Shown in pieces: positions 1 through 13,197 of a DNA stretch of 36,064 bases. Made by a program: the position numbers and the translations under genes. Under the pieces are notes generated by a model. That model saw only the letters and a program-made list of their open reading frames with translations. It did no database searches and was not told the origin of the DNA. Positions within the stretch are counted from its first letter, which is position 1; each line of letters begins with the position of its first letter. Origin of the DNA: Apostichopus californicus (taxonomy: Eukaryota > Echinodermata > Holothuroidea > Aspidochirotida > Stichopodidae); the NCBI GenBank assembly GCA_020650975.1, contig JAIPMN010041949.1:1-36064 (forward strand), given 5' to 3'.

Positions 1-108
1 CGCAAATAAGTAAAAAGTGGTAAAAAGCTGAAAAGGGCGCCAGCAGTCCATTTGAGTCCGTCAGGGGGGGCATCCGCCCCCCCTGACTGTATGGACGCTC
101 CGCTACTG
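1..108 (-). repeat. Dispersed element end, copy A (cut by window edge)
   Basis: Matches 1753-1861 with about six differences. It contains the hairpin TCAGGGGGGG-CATCCG-CCCCCCCTGA (61-86). Read on the - strand it begins CAGTAGCGGAGCGTCCATAC, the same kind of terminus as other short elements here. The rest of the element lies beyond the window. The reading frame 52-240 runs through it and is not a gene. Confidence 0.8.
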
Positions 109-1752
109 ACCACAATTACACATTTTCTGAGGTTGGATACTGTGACAATGTGTCCCAAGCCTGGTATGGAATCAACCCTTTATGATGCTGTTACTATTAT
201 CTTTGCTAAAAGCTCTATTCCTTTTGATAAAGTGACATAAAACAATGACATCAAAAATATAATCTAATTTAGTCGAAAACCAAGAAAACTGCATCAAAAT
301 AGCCCTTAAAATGGCTAAGATATAGGGATAAATAAGAAATAGTAAACATGTGACTGGTCACGTGACTATAACATGAATTGACAAAATGGGTTGTTGGGGT
401 TTGACTGGTTGCTATGTGGTTACTATGGTCCCAAAAGCCATCTCTGGTGGTATTTTTAATACTGATATTCATTACATTTCTGGTCATGGGATAAAATCAA
501 ACAATAACAAGGAAAAATTACTTCATGGATCGCAATAATCATACATTAAGAGGCAAATATTGACACAATCTGATGGAGTTCGTGCCATATAACCCACGCT
601 AATGCACGACTCGTTCAATGTACACTGTGGTAATTATGTTACAAAACAACAAACAAATCTGTCTATGGTGCACTTAAAGTCTCAATACCTGTTTGCTGAT
701 GAATTTCGGAAAACAAGCTTCCAAAGTAGATTCAATGTTTCTTATTCTAAATGCACTCTGACCAGGTGGGTTTAATGGAGAAAGCTGTCACAATCGAAAG
801 AAATTTATTTTGTGTTGCCCTTATGGCGTGAACGATTACCGTAAAATCACTGCGACCAACCATATCAGCATGTTCATTACACAAATGTAAACTAAATAGT
901 CTACACATGCGGCCCGATCAAGATTTTAACACAGTCCTATACTCGTATCGTCCACTTTTTCAATTCTACGGAGGAAGCTTCTGAAAATACCTGTTTATTA
1001 ATTGCAATGGAGTGAAATGACATAATTTCACAAGCTACATCGGTAAGACCGAGAGAAATATACTATTCAAGAGAAGGGACCTAAGACAGGCTAGCCACAA
1101 AAACAAAACAGAGATTTGATTGGCGCATGATCTGTGGGCGGGGCTTGCAAATTGTGATTGAAGTTTGTACAATCTATGGACTCGTTAAAAAATCTGGCGA
1201 AATTAGTTATACAACTCAAAAATTTTAACGAAGATAACTAAATATATATATAATGAAAATTAACGTGAAAATTGTATAGAATGGTGTCATTCTCACTGAG
1301 CTGTTAGTGCAGTAAGCTGGGAAGGTTGAATTTAAATTTGGCAAACAAGTACTGAGACTTTAACAGTGAACATAGAAATGCCACCGTTACAATTGTTTGT
1401 TTTTTATGTTTTGTTGTTGTTGTTTTTTGTTTGTACCTTTTTGTTATGTTTGTTCCTTTTGTTTCCTTTGTTGTTCCTTTGTTAAGGAATGAAACAGTTC
1501 TGGACAAGCTGATATCAAACTGGGTTACTCTTTTCCTGTACAAATATTTCAAGGTAATGAAACCATGACAGGTGGTAAAAATATGCATTTGATTTAAGAT
1601 GTTTGTAAAACCTTCTCTGTTTGAAGACAACTAATTGCCAGCACATTTTAATGAAATCAGTTTCAGTAATAAACTTAGAACCAATGATGACGGTATTGAC
1701 ATCACACTAGTGGAAATTATTCCAGCTATGTCAATAATAAAAAGTCAATAAT
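109..1752. other. No gene seen (left flank)
   Basis: AT-rich sequence. A T-rich, G-containing stretch at 1395-1480 (TTGTT/TTTTG words) creates a K/T-rich false frame on the - strand. No plexin exon preceding 2497 was found here, though one with a short length could be missed. Confidence 0.6.
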
Positions 1753-1861
1753 CGCGAATAAGTAAAAAGTGTTAAAAAGCTGAAAAGGGCGCCAGCAGTC
1801 CATTTGAGTCCATCAGGGGGGGGCATCCGCCCCCTCTGACTGTATGGACGCTCCGCCACTG
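1753..1861 (-). repeat. Dispersed element end, copy B
   Basis: About 94% identical to 1-108, in the same orientation, 1.75 kb away. On the - strand it starts CAGTGGCGGAGCGTCCATAC, followed by a G-run/C-run hairpin. The similarity stops at 1752/1753 only because copy A is cut by the window start, so the true left limit is unknown. Confidence 0.8.
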
Positions 1862-2496
1862 CCAGGAAGGGGGAATTAAGTTTGTTGTTGCAACTCCCCT
1901 CTGCATGACTCTGCCATATATTTAGATTATAACTCACTCTTTGTGAATTCACGTAAATGAGTTACAAATACTATCAGCTGTTTATGCAACAGTACCATGT
2001 TTAATGAGAATGTTCTTGGTAGATTCATTTGGGGATATTTCTTCATTCTTTACAATGCTTAAAAAAACTTGATTTCAATGTTCATGACTAAGCAGTGGCA
2101 GTAATAATGATAACGGACAAAGGGTAAATGCTAGAAAAGATATAATAATAATTCAACTTTTCTTTTAATAGTAGGATATGCACTATATCATTTCTTTTCT
2201 GTAAAAAAAATTCCCCTATTTTCTATTAATAAATACAATTCAAAATGTAATATTTTACATGAATCAGATAGAAGTTGATTGGATCCTTAATATCTTCCAT
2301 GTCACCAAAATTGATATATTCCAAAGTACCATGGAATGTCTTAATGAGACAAAGACGAATAGCCTATTTTCAAAATTCTGTTACATAAGTACAGGACCTA
2401 AGTGAATGATCTGTCACTTTTCATCTTAATTTCTGTTATGTGTGCCGCATATATCAATACCTGTCATAGCATGTTATGTTTATGCATATCATTTAG

Positions 2497-5400
2497 GCCA
2501 ATGCAGCGACTCCACTTTACCAGCTGTACCATGCCATTAGGTACGTCTGTCAAAAGGGACCCATCGATGCTGTCACTGGCAAGTCACAATTCTCAATCAA
2601 CGACCAAAGGATGATGGAATCTCAAATCTATTTCACTGAATTTGTAAGTTTTCAACAAAAATTGCTAGATAAATTCATGTAGAGTAGGAAGAGTTGGAGG
2701 TGCAGGTGCGTAGCCAAGGGGGGGGGGGGCGAAGGGGGCAGCCGCCCCCCCTTGAGCATATTTAAACAATTTTTTTTAATGTTTTTATGATATGGCTAGT
2801 AATTTCAAAAGAGAAAATGCTAAGATGCAACTAACAAGGCCTGGGAGGGGCAATTCCAGCGACCTGGGGGGCATTTTCAGCCAAAATTTACCTGTACTCT
2901 TCGCGCCAACCGTGGTGGCGCTACGCTTAGATAGTTTGCAATGCCGTACCTACGGCTCTGATAGTTTGCCTTCATTTTCACCACTCCCTTGGCAAATTCC
3001 TGGCTACGCGCCTGTGGAGGGGGGAGGGGTAGGGCAGGATTGTGTTCACAGTAAATCCATTTCTAATGTGCATGACATGCACTCACTGTGAGACAGAAGA
3101 TCAGTTTTTCATTCTACATAAGTTCCTTTAAGGATACAGTAGTTAAACACTGATAATTTTCATTTTTCAGAATGTTGATTTGATTGCAAACAGTGTGACA
3201 GGAGAGAAGATTTCTCTGCCTGTTCTAGATGTAAACACTGTTACACAGATTAAAGAAAAGATTGTATCAGTGCTTTATAAAGACGTCCCATTCTCAGAGC
3301 AACCTCTCCCATCCTCTTATGATCTGAGTGAGTACACTTATGTCATCTTTAATGAACCATGTTGTATTTTTAATTCAGCTTGATTAATCTTGATTGGCAT
3401 TGAATTTGTCTCATGTTATCTCACTCAGTTTTATAAGCCTTTCCAATTGATTGTGTATTTTATTCATGGCGCATAGGTAGACAGAATAATGTTCATATAA
3501 ACTGTCAGTGTTTTATTTCCCTTCTGATAGTGTGGCGTACTGGGAATGAAGGAAAACTCATCATTAGAGATGAAGATGAACTCAGTGGAAACACAGAGAA
3601 TGGTTGGAGGAAGATAAATACTCTTGCAGACTTTAATGTAAGTCATAAACAGAGAAAACAGATACCAGCTGTTAATGATAGTGGAGAAGTCCAAAGATTG
3701 CTGGATAATTGAACAGCTTTTGTGACAGATATATATACTGGGGGAATTAATTATCTTTGTAGCACAGCTTCCTAATTATTGGAATGTCTTAGATTGGGCT
3801 ATTATCAGACAGAGGTTTGCCAATGACTGTGTTGGAGAGAGCAAGAAGGTGGGAGAGGGAGGAATGGGAGGAGAGGACATGGAGGGGGAGGAGGGACAAC
3901 ATTTAGTAATTGTAAATTTTCTTTGTTATTGAAATTTACCTTTCATTCTCAAACATGGCAATGTTTAGCTAGAAACTGAGAAAGAGTTTTGTGTATCTAC
4001 GAGTAACTTGTTAACAAAGTAAATGTTTCTTACATCTCACAGGTAACATCAGAACATGCCTGTTTTGAACTGGTAGGGAAACAAGAGCACCCTAACATTG
4101 CAGCTGTGGGTCAAGGTGCTACTGCTAAAGTAGATGGTAAATATAATCAAGACAATTAAGATGTGTTATGAAAATTTGAATCATGATTTGTGCAGTTCAA
4201 CAATATGATTTTTCTTTTAATTTAGCATTTAACATAAGTCATAACTTCTGAAGTATTTGTGATGAAGCCTGTTTCAGTAATCATTGTATCCCCTTTCCTC
4301 TCATACCCTTTCCCTGTCTGTCATCTCTGTGTCCTTCTCTTAGAACACTCTCTCAGGATTATTGCACCTCTCCTTCACATCTTACGCCCCTTACGCAACG
4401 CCTTTACCAATTAAAGAAACTTATTTTGTCATTTGGTATTGTAATAAGTTTCAGCAACAACCCTGTGCAATTCAGCATGTGTATTTTATTAATGATCATA
4501 ATACATCAAACATTAATAAGAAAATTAACATTAATCTACTTTATACTTATCTTTCAGCACAAGGAAATTGGAGACCAGATGGAGGTGTGAATGGAGTCCA
4601 AGCAAGCAGAAATACATTCAGAATGAGTATTGATTTACCTTGGGTGGCCCCTGGAACCAGAGTTTGGCATTTGGTGAGATATATGCATATTGAAGGTAGA
4701 ATTGTTTCTCAACTACAGTAACCAATGATTATTATGTAATCAAAGCCATGTAACTATCATATATAAGAAGAAGATGTCTCTGATGGATTGTGGGTATGGG
4801 ATTTCAATTGCATGGGAAGTAATTATCTATATTAGCATGAAATCTGTGATGTAGTTGGAAAGGTAAAGTGCTGATAATAATGCTTATGTGCTTAATTATC
4901 TTCCCCTATATTTGATTATATGATACTTTTCTGGTTTTTTTTTTGGGGGGGGGGGGAGGGTCTGATGGTGAAAGGGCAGATGGGGGAAGGGTTGCTGTGG
5001 TTTGGCTGTTGAGAAATATAGTAAAAGACAGATTAATTAAAACTAGAATTAGAGCGTTTCCTCTCTTCATGGTTTCAAAGAGCATTACTAACTTTTCTAT
5101 GGGGCCATGAAGCTGACACTATTGACCCTTTGATTTCGATCTCAACAAAACATTCAGCTTCGTCGATAAAATAACCACCAGTCATCAAAACTATTGTTTT
5201 GAAGAAAGCATTGTAACACTTACTTTTATATCAATTCATCTCTGGGTACTCATACATTGGAACACACATAACATTGTTGAATTAGTCTCCATGTAAATTC
5301 CCAGTAATCACTGTTATAGGTTTGACCTATTTAAAAAACAATTACGCTAGATTGATGATAGACAGTGCTTTGTCAAATTACTTATCATGCCGCAGAAACA

Positions 5401-8400
5401 CCTCTCTGAAGTAAACTGTCAATAAAGTTTCTTTCTAATCAATACAGGTGAAAGAAGAAGATGAGAATGAAGACCAGGATGATAAGAAGAGCAAACGGAA
5501 GGAGATAAAAGAAGTTGTCCTGCCATTCCTCCCGGCAACAAGGGTAAGATTCATTCACTTCTGAACGTTTTTTGCATTTTCAGAGTTTTACAACAGTGAG
5601 GTGAGAAAAAGGGGTAGTGGTACATAAAAGTTAGTTTTAGTATCTGCTTACTTTATTAAAAGAAATGCAAAACTAAACCCTGTTCCACTTTCCCCGTCAT
5701 ATTCAGTAACTAGTGCAGTATCATAATATTATCAGTTGCACTGCAGAACAATGCTCCAACATCCACCACAAAAGTGTAACAGGACAAGCCCATTATTGTG
5801 AAACTAATGGTACTTTTACTTGTTAATATTTCTGAAAATTAATACTTTTTTAGACGGTTTGAACATTTTGTTGAAAGGTACTACAAGACAATCAGCTAAC
5901 AACATTTGTGCTCCATAGTCGAAACAATTGTTGTTCTTTGCTGGAATTGTCTTCAGCTGGGTAGAATGCTTCATAAGATTAAAAGGATACTCCTGAAGAA
6001 AATTGATTTTACAAGGTTTGAGAGAGAAACTTTTTCTTAGCATCATCATGAAATTTGAATTCAATTCCTGCCTACCGTTTCAAGATAATTATAATAGCTT
6101 TCGAAGTTAAACACGTTTTGTACCCAACATGAACTTAAGCAAGCAGCTGCAGTGTGCACGTCAGAGAAGCATAGTGACAAATGTGTCTTTCATGTATTCC
6201 TTGAAAATTCACATAAACTTTCCTATTTTAAACTTGGTATATCCCATTAAAGTTAAAAACAATAGCGAAAAGCAAAAGATAAATGAAACATTTGCCGTCA
6301 CTGTTCACCTATGACATCACAACTGTTTGCTTCAAGTTACCTTATAGTAGATTTTGTGACAATTTCAATTAGCAATATCTCGATAACGTTATGTAGGAAT
6401 TGCTTACAAATTTGACCGGGCAGCTTAGAATCTATTTATTTTCATTGCTCATCCTCTGGACTATCCTTTTAAGATAAATAAAACCTGAAATTTCCTGATA
6501 ATTTGGAGAGTTAATTTCTTTCATTTATCATTCCATCCATAGAATTACATCCAAAAGTATGTTGATAATCTGCTGGATGCCATGTTTACGGAACAAGACT
6601 CAGATATCCCAAAGGCTATCCAGTATCTCTTTCAGTTTTTTGATGAAGAGGCTGGAAAACTAGATGACGCAGACTTTGCTAAAGCCTGGAAAGACAATGT
6701 GTAAGTGTCAATGTGTGATTACAAATCAGGCAGGTTTATTTTGTTGTTTTCTGTGATTGAGGGGGAGAGGATGAATTGGAAGAAACAGTTCTTTATCATT
6801 GTGAAACCATTATTCACCATTCACTTTGTAACCAGTCAAGTTAATAACTTATGCAATTCTAAGGAAGCCAACCTCCCATCCTACTTGAACTAGAAAGCAA
6901 GAAATACAGCAGAGATAAAAAAGGCAAGTTACACATTTTCACTGCCGATAACCTTTTTTCAAACAATGGAATGGAATTGTTAATGACCTCCTGATTAACA
7001 AAAACATATAGCAATCTCATTTGGGAAATACACAGTAGATGGTGATAAAAAGCCAGAAGTTGCACTCAAAATTGGATCAGTTTTCCTTTCTTTCTGGCTC
7101 ATTCAGGGGCAAAAATGTGGATTTATCATTAGTGTTTGGTCTTTCTGTAGGTTGACTTTGAGATACTGGACTACCATCATAGCTAACCCTCAGTATGCCT
7201 TAGATGTGGGAACAGAGAACTATATCCAGGCCTGTCTCAGAATTCTGGTACAAGTCGTGAAGGACACTTGTGCAGGTAGAAGTAAACCAACCAAAACTCA
7301 GGTTAGTTGAATTACAATATGCCTTCATTCTCAGCGACAGATGATATATTATTAGAGCAAGTGCAAAGTGCTTCCCCTGCAAGACAAATATATGTTATTA
7401 TTTCACTAGGTTATTAATAATTTGGTAAGTAAGGTAGCCAATTATCATCATTGTGTAGGAAACTTGTACTGTATGTTAGGTGAGATCATAGAAATTGAAG
7501 TAGGAAGAATGATGTCATGCAACATATACTGAAGCCACTCATTCAACTGTTGGCGCTTTGCTTGTCCGGCAAGGAAGTACCGGCAAATAATACAAACACT
7601 AGGTCTTTGACATAATTAAAGTGATAAAGTTGACATAAATCACTTGAAATGGTGATATCGTGTGCCGCATTTGGGTGCCAAAATCGTCCAAAATGTGACA
7701 GTGGACTGCAGTTTCACAAGTTATACTAAGGAAGTGATAACAGAAGCAATTATATAGGAATCTAATTACTTTACTAGTGTCGTCTGCTCAGCTGCTTTAT
7801 TTTTATTCCCTGGACCCTGGATATAGTTAGACAGCGTAGGCCCCTAGACTGGCTATGGATTTCCTTTCGGATGCGATATGACTAATGCCTAATGACAACA
7901 ATTATCACCACCTCATTTGACATAAAACTGTCCCTAACGATAGATCCACATGCCAGAATAACATGGGATGACGGGTATGATGTCCTGGGCTTATCACTGA
8001 CAATTCATACAAGAAAAATAGGCTCAGCCTAACTTAGGCCTATGTACGTAGCCTTGCCCTTTGTCTTACTTAGGTTAGCCTAGGTCATAACTTAAGCCTA
8101 GAATATTTCAGTCTAGTAACATATCTATTAATTGTTCAAATATTCAAAAAACATCCTCCCAACACTGTAAATGTGGCAAAAGGGCATTCGCAGTATCAAC
8201 CTAGCCAGTAATCTGAGTTTTGAGGTAGGCCAAAGCCTACTCAGCCTAGCCAGGTATGTTTTGGACAGTAACTTTATAGGCTATTTGCCTAAATTTACTC
8301 AACTATGATTTTAAGGCCTAATGATATTCACTAACTATGTTCGGACAAACTTTGTAGGCAAAACGACACACTCTAGCCACTACTAGTGCTAACAACTGAT

Positions 8401-10659
8401 CATTTTATGACTGAATGCAGACATGCATCAAACTGTTTGTACTCTCACTTCATGAGGTGGGATCTGTTATCCTGCATAAACTACTACCCACTTTGAAACA
8501 TTAACATTAACTGAGAACTGCATGCAAAGACTAATATGGAAGTATTACACAAAAATAGCTTTTTCATGAACAACTATGACACTATCTGAGTGGAGCACTG
8601 AAATTATACAAGCAAGAAAAATGTTTGCAATGTGCATCTCTGATACCGGAAATGACACTTGCCAGACATAAACAGTTAATTCTTAAGTCAGGAGTATAGT
8701 TTTACCACTCTGGTCACCATAACATGTCTATGTTGTGAAAAGTACACCTTCTCTTTCGAAAAAAATGGGTAAAAATCAAATTCAATTTCAAAGTTGAATG
8801 CACAATGTATGTATGAAGACGTACAAATGATCTCACTTTTTTCAAGGCTTCACTGCTTAAACACACAGCGATACACTGTGTCAGCATTCTTCCTAGTTCA
8901 ATTTCTATGGGTGAGATAGACATACGTTCTGTGTTGACTAAATGTGCTACAAATTGAATATCTATATGCAGGATAGGTAAACCATAATGTAAAGATATAT
9001 TGATCTTGAAACTTTCTCTTTTGAAATCTACCAGGACAGATTAAAATCACAGTTCTCTTTGTCAAATTGACAAACTAGTTTTGAGAAAGGCTGCTCTATA
9101 CCTGTCAAGTAGTACCTATGTACCTATATGTATCTTCTATCATATATGATAAATACATCCTATGTTGTAAGAAACTGCATTTGCCAGAGGGTACTAAAAC
9201 CTTTTTTATCATTTGCCACTTTTTAGGACTTTTCTCCGAGTCGATTGCTGTACTCTAACTTCCTACCAGGATACATCAACAAGCTACAGAACCATTACTT
9301 GCATGTTCAGTCTTTGGGCAGAATCAGCTCAGAAGATCTAGCACTTGAGTGCCACCTGTTGCAAGAGGTAGTATATCACATCTTTAGAATTGGTATTGTT
9401 TCAAAGTATTCAAAATCAATTTATTCAATTATATCTGGGTTTGTTTAATAGTTGTGTTAAATATTCCCTGTTTTGCTCTTCTGATTTGATGAAACACATA
9501 CTTAAAAATTGATTATTCCTGTGGAAGGACACATTCTTTTCTATATTTCCCTATTCATTTATTTATTTGATTTATCATGTGTATTGCTTTGGTATGAAAT
9601 GTTCAAACTATGCAAAAAGTGAAAGGAAGTTAACTAAAACCTCTTGATGCTGAACAAGTAGATTTTCCCTGAATGAAAAACATAAAAAAAGCAAAGAAAC
9701 TATACAAAAAAAAGACATGAGAAATCTCCCATATCACCACCTCCCCCCCTCCCACATTCCCACCCTCTCTCTCACACATACACATAAAAGGTTAACATGT
9801 AAAGTAGTTGTTTGGAGGTAAAGAAGGTTTGGCTTTAAGAGTGTGAGGTAGCTTGTTCCTCAGTGAGGTAGAACAGCACTTCAGACTGTGCGTGTGTTGC
9901 AACATAAAGGTATACATAAACTAATGGTCTCTCTAAGTATACAGAGAAGTTAGTCAAATGAAAAGATGTGAACAAATTTGGAAGAAGTGAATGATAGAAG
10001 GTAAGATTTGTGTATGTTTAGTATTCTTAGGCATGAATGTACTGCTGAAATAATTGTTTCATGCTTCCTTTCCTGTCAATCCATTGTGTTATTCTTTGTC
10101 TTTGCAGGATTTTGCCGACACCTTTGATCTGACCAGCACTCAGTATGAACTCTTCAAACTGCTGCAAACTTATCAGGAACCAGTAAGTAAACCAATCTAT
10201 TCCTTGACACGCTCAGACATGCATCATTTGAAAATCTATGTGATATGCTCAGGTGTTTGATGTTACCCACGGTATATCCCGCCATTGGTCACGGCAGAAC
10301 ATGACGTGATTGGTATATGCAGAACTATTTAAAGCAAACCTTGAAGACAAGAATAAGTATGAATAGAAGTTTTAAATTAAGGCAATTGATTGGATTGTGC
10401 CATTCATTTTGTGGAGATAATTGGCCATATTTACCACTTATAATGACAGTTAATTGACAAACTTCATTGATTAAATTTAATTGAAACAAAACACCTCATA
10501 GAAGTTATAATGGTCATTTTTTAATGATCAGTATATCGCTTTCTTTACCAACAGTTATTGGAAGGCTTGGAAGAAAATGATGTTTGCCAGGAGTTAAACA
10601 TGGCAGGAACATTGAACTCCCTGTTAGATGACATTGCTGATATTACCGGAGAGGAGTAA
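2497..10659 (+). CDS. Plexin, cytoplasmic C-terminal part (11 exons, 5' partial)
   Basis: Semaphorin receptor, intracellular signalling half. Exons: 2497-2643, 3171-3327, 3531-3637, 4043-4136, 4558-4673, 5448-5543, 6543-6700, 7151-7301, 9227-9367, 10108-10182, 10555-10659 (TAA 10657). Every junction is AG/GT, phases match, and the sum is 1347 nt (448 codons plus stop). Residues 1-49 end the first GAP segment (GPIDAVTG motif). Residues ~50-205 are the Rho-binding domain (NTVTQIKEKI, then MWRTGNEGKLIIRDEDE). From VWHLVK (~205) the second RasGAP-like segment follows, with YVDNLLDAMF, LTLRYWTTIIANPQ (the Arg in LRYW matches the RasGAP FLR signature) and SPSRLLYSNFLPGYI. It ends DDIADITGEE with no PDZ-binding tail, unlike B-type plexins. 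An acidic/basic insert (exon 6, EEDENEDQDDKKSKRK) lies where vertebrate plexins have a variable linker. Upstream exons (rest of GAP segment 1, transmembrane, ectodomain) are not in 1-2496. Plexin identity is very secure from motif order; the subtype is not assigned. Confidence 0.95.
2701..3014. mobile_element. MITE-like element in plexin intron 1
   Basis: Inverted ends CAGGTGCGTAGCCAAG (2703-2718) and CCTGGCTACGCGCCTG (2999-3014) match at 14 of 16 positions. They are flanked by a direct TGGAGG at 2695-2700 and 3015-3020, a candidate 6-bp target duplication. A long G-run/C-run hairpin follows the left end. It has no coding capacity, so it depends on another element for movement. It lies wholly inside the intron between the first two plexin exons seen here. 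Confidence 0.65.
7302..9226 (+). other. Longest plexin 1 intron, AGGCCTA-word rich
   Basis: 1925-bp intron between exons 7151-7301 and 9227-9367. From about 7830 to 8370 it is dense in AGGCCTA, TAGCCTA and AAGCCTA words on both strands. No coding exon or clear transposon end was seen. Confidence 0.6.
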
Positions 10660-11110
10660 ACTCCAATACACAAATCAGGCTGGACTAAGGGATATTCCCT
10701 ATAATGAAAGAGTTTATATGGCCAATGGGATAAATGTTAAATCTTTTAGATAAAATGAAGATATTTCGGTATTTAACATCATGGTGATGACAAAATTGTG
10801 TCATCTAACATGCTCTGCTAGCTATTTGGGTGGGAAGGAGACATATTGCAAACATGGCAGGCTCTTATTTTGTAAGCAGTCAAACTTTGAAGTTTATACT
10901 CATTTGTCATGTACGATAAACATAAGAACATTCCAAGATGTATCAAGTAAACAGTACTGGTTCTCATAAAATTCATTGCTGTCTCAGGTAAAGAGTAGAT
11001 ATAAATCACTGTCACAATGTATCACACACAAACTATGGTAACTAGGTTCATCTGATATGAGGGAGCTGTATGTATTGTATGTTAATGCTTCCAAATAAAA
11101 GATAACAAGC
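10660..11110 (+). terminator. Plexin 3' UTR with polyadenylation signal
   Basis: The stretch after the TAA has no coding signal. The first canonical AATAAA is at 11094-11099 (ccAATAAAAga context), about 435 nt past the stop, a usual animal 3' UTR length. The cleavage point is inferred to be within ~30 nt after the signal. The two 60-aa class reading frames at 10.8-11.0 kb fall inside this UTR and are not genes. Confidence 0.6.
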
Positions 11111-12120
11111 TTTCTCAAGGTGTTTCAAATCTGCTGTAACACATATAAAACAGTCTTACTATAGTGTATGTGATGTGAGAGAAGGGACTCGACAAATGCA
11201 ATCAGCTGCTTTATAGTTTGCTGATATCATAATATTAAGACCATTTCCAAATGGATAGCAGAGTTTATGACTGTTTAAGAGAAAAAGTTTTGTCAATTTT
11301 TGTAAAAACATTTACAGATAATGAACGTGAACATTTTATATTCCTTTATACCGATCATGTGAGCCTGATTCAGCAAATGTCCATAATCTACATTACTTGA
11401 TTCTATGCAATGTGATTGTAAATGAGTTTAAAATTACTCATAGTTGGTTTTGAGTAAAGGCTACAGTCAAATAGTGTTCCTTCACTGCTAAGACCGGTTA
11501 CTTTGGGTAGGGAGGTTAAATGTACATAATTAAAGATTAAAAATTCTTGCAATGACTCAGGTCATAATTATGGTTATTTGAGCACTTGATCTAAGGCCGT
11601 TTTTTGTTCATTATCTTGTTCTTTTGATTTTCTATGTTTTATCAGCAGCTGGTATTCAAGTCAAGAGGTTGCTATTTCACCTTGTATTTCACAGGAACCA
11701 TTTTCTTTCATTTTTTTCTTTCTTTTTCACTTGTCTCTATTAAAAATTATTTAATTTCAGATATATGGATTTATGGAAGTATGAAATATTTTATATCCAG
11801 CATTTGTCACTCATTTATGGATAATCAAATCTCCAGATATGATATGCTACTACATTTTGAAAGCTATTCATTAATTAAAGTAACTCAAAGTTCATGTTTC
11901 TCTTTTATTTTCTGCCTGTAAATAGCTTTAGAAATTCAAGTATGTTCTTTTTCATCTTATCTTTAATTGTTAATGGTGATGTTTTATATACAATTATATC
12001 AGTATTTTTCAATGAATGCCTTCAATGAAATTTTTAAAGTAGTGTTTGGTGTAGCTTTCAGCACATTAAAAAGTTCAGTGTACAACTTAAGAATTTATTT
12101 TCATCATATTCATAGTGGAT

Positions 12121-12583
12121 TTGTAGAGGACTTCACTTTTATTAAATCGGAAGTGCGCCCTCATTTTTAGAAGATTAATTACGCTCAATAATAACTTCAT
12201 CAATGTCATGCCTGGTCAAGAGACATTGGTTTCGATAAAACAATGGATATTTTTGTTCTTACGAACGATAAGCGAAATCTTTCACACAGTGAAAGATTAT
12301 ATAGCTACTTACGACTACGACTTGGATTACGATATTCAACGACTCGACAACGATTACATATTTTACGACGAATTTACGATTGAACGGAAAACCTTTATTG
12401 TTTTTCCCTATTTTTATTTCATATAAAATCGGATATGTGTTGCCCCCGCTTCCGGGCGAATTATATTGTTTTCATGGATGAGGATTTCGATATTGGGATT
12501 TGTGTTTGGATTTTTCATTGGAGCCTGTCTGTAGGGTTCGTACGAGACGGCGACCTAGCGCAAAAAGGACTATAGTGTTTGAG
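12121..12583 (+). promoter_or_regulatory. CpG-dense patch, candidate promoter / noncoding first exon
   Basis: About 28 CpG dinucleotides occur in ~460 bp, against very few in the AT-rich flanks. Two ETS-type cores are visible: CGGAAGTG at 12148 and CTTCCGGG at 12449. The patch closes with a good splice donor (GTTTGAG/GTGAGT, donor at 12584). The reading frame at 12208-12426 (72 codons, rich in D and Y from ACGA repeats) resembles no family I know. The patch could be the promoter and first exon of the plexin whose 5' leader acceptor is at 28334, or an unrelated transcript or transposon leader. Inference only. Confidence 0.3.
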
Positions 12584-13197
12584 GTGAGTGACGTACTTTT
12601 ATATTTCATTATATAATTTACCGCCTAATAACCCTAGCATCCAAAGATTAACAAGACAGTGCAAAAGTTGTTTTTCTGTTCTATGATAGGTGAGTATGAC
12701 ATTAATGTTTAACAAAATGTAAATAGAACAACTTTCTAAACACTGCAGTCTTCTCAATTGTTTGAGACTATATTAAGTTTGCTTCTATTGAGCATATCTA
12801 TGTGTAATGATACCGGCCTAATGATGCCTCAGTAGCTAACAACATGTTTCACTAAACTATTATTTTAGAGTACTATTAATGAATGATCTTCATAATATTG
12901 GTTGATGGGAGAAATAATACAATTATTTTGGAAATTATAAGTTGTCTTTAAAAGTTGATAAAAGCTAATTATATATATTTTTTTAGTACATCCCATATGA
13001 CCTTTGACCCAAAGTTTGTGTGAATATATAATAATGAAGCCCTTGACATGAGTGATAACAATTCCAATGTATTTATGAATAGTAATATCAAGAAATAGTT
13101 CTTCAATTAATAGATTATATACATCATCAACTTTATTTGAAGTAGCAGCATCTGATGTTTCAAAATGATATATATCACCATTCTGTCATTTCAACTA

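Noticed and set aside
1304-1630. 108-codon - strand frame
   Set aside because: Its K/T/Q-rich centre is a simple T/G-rich stretch; no domain or splice support.
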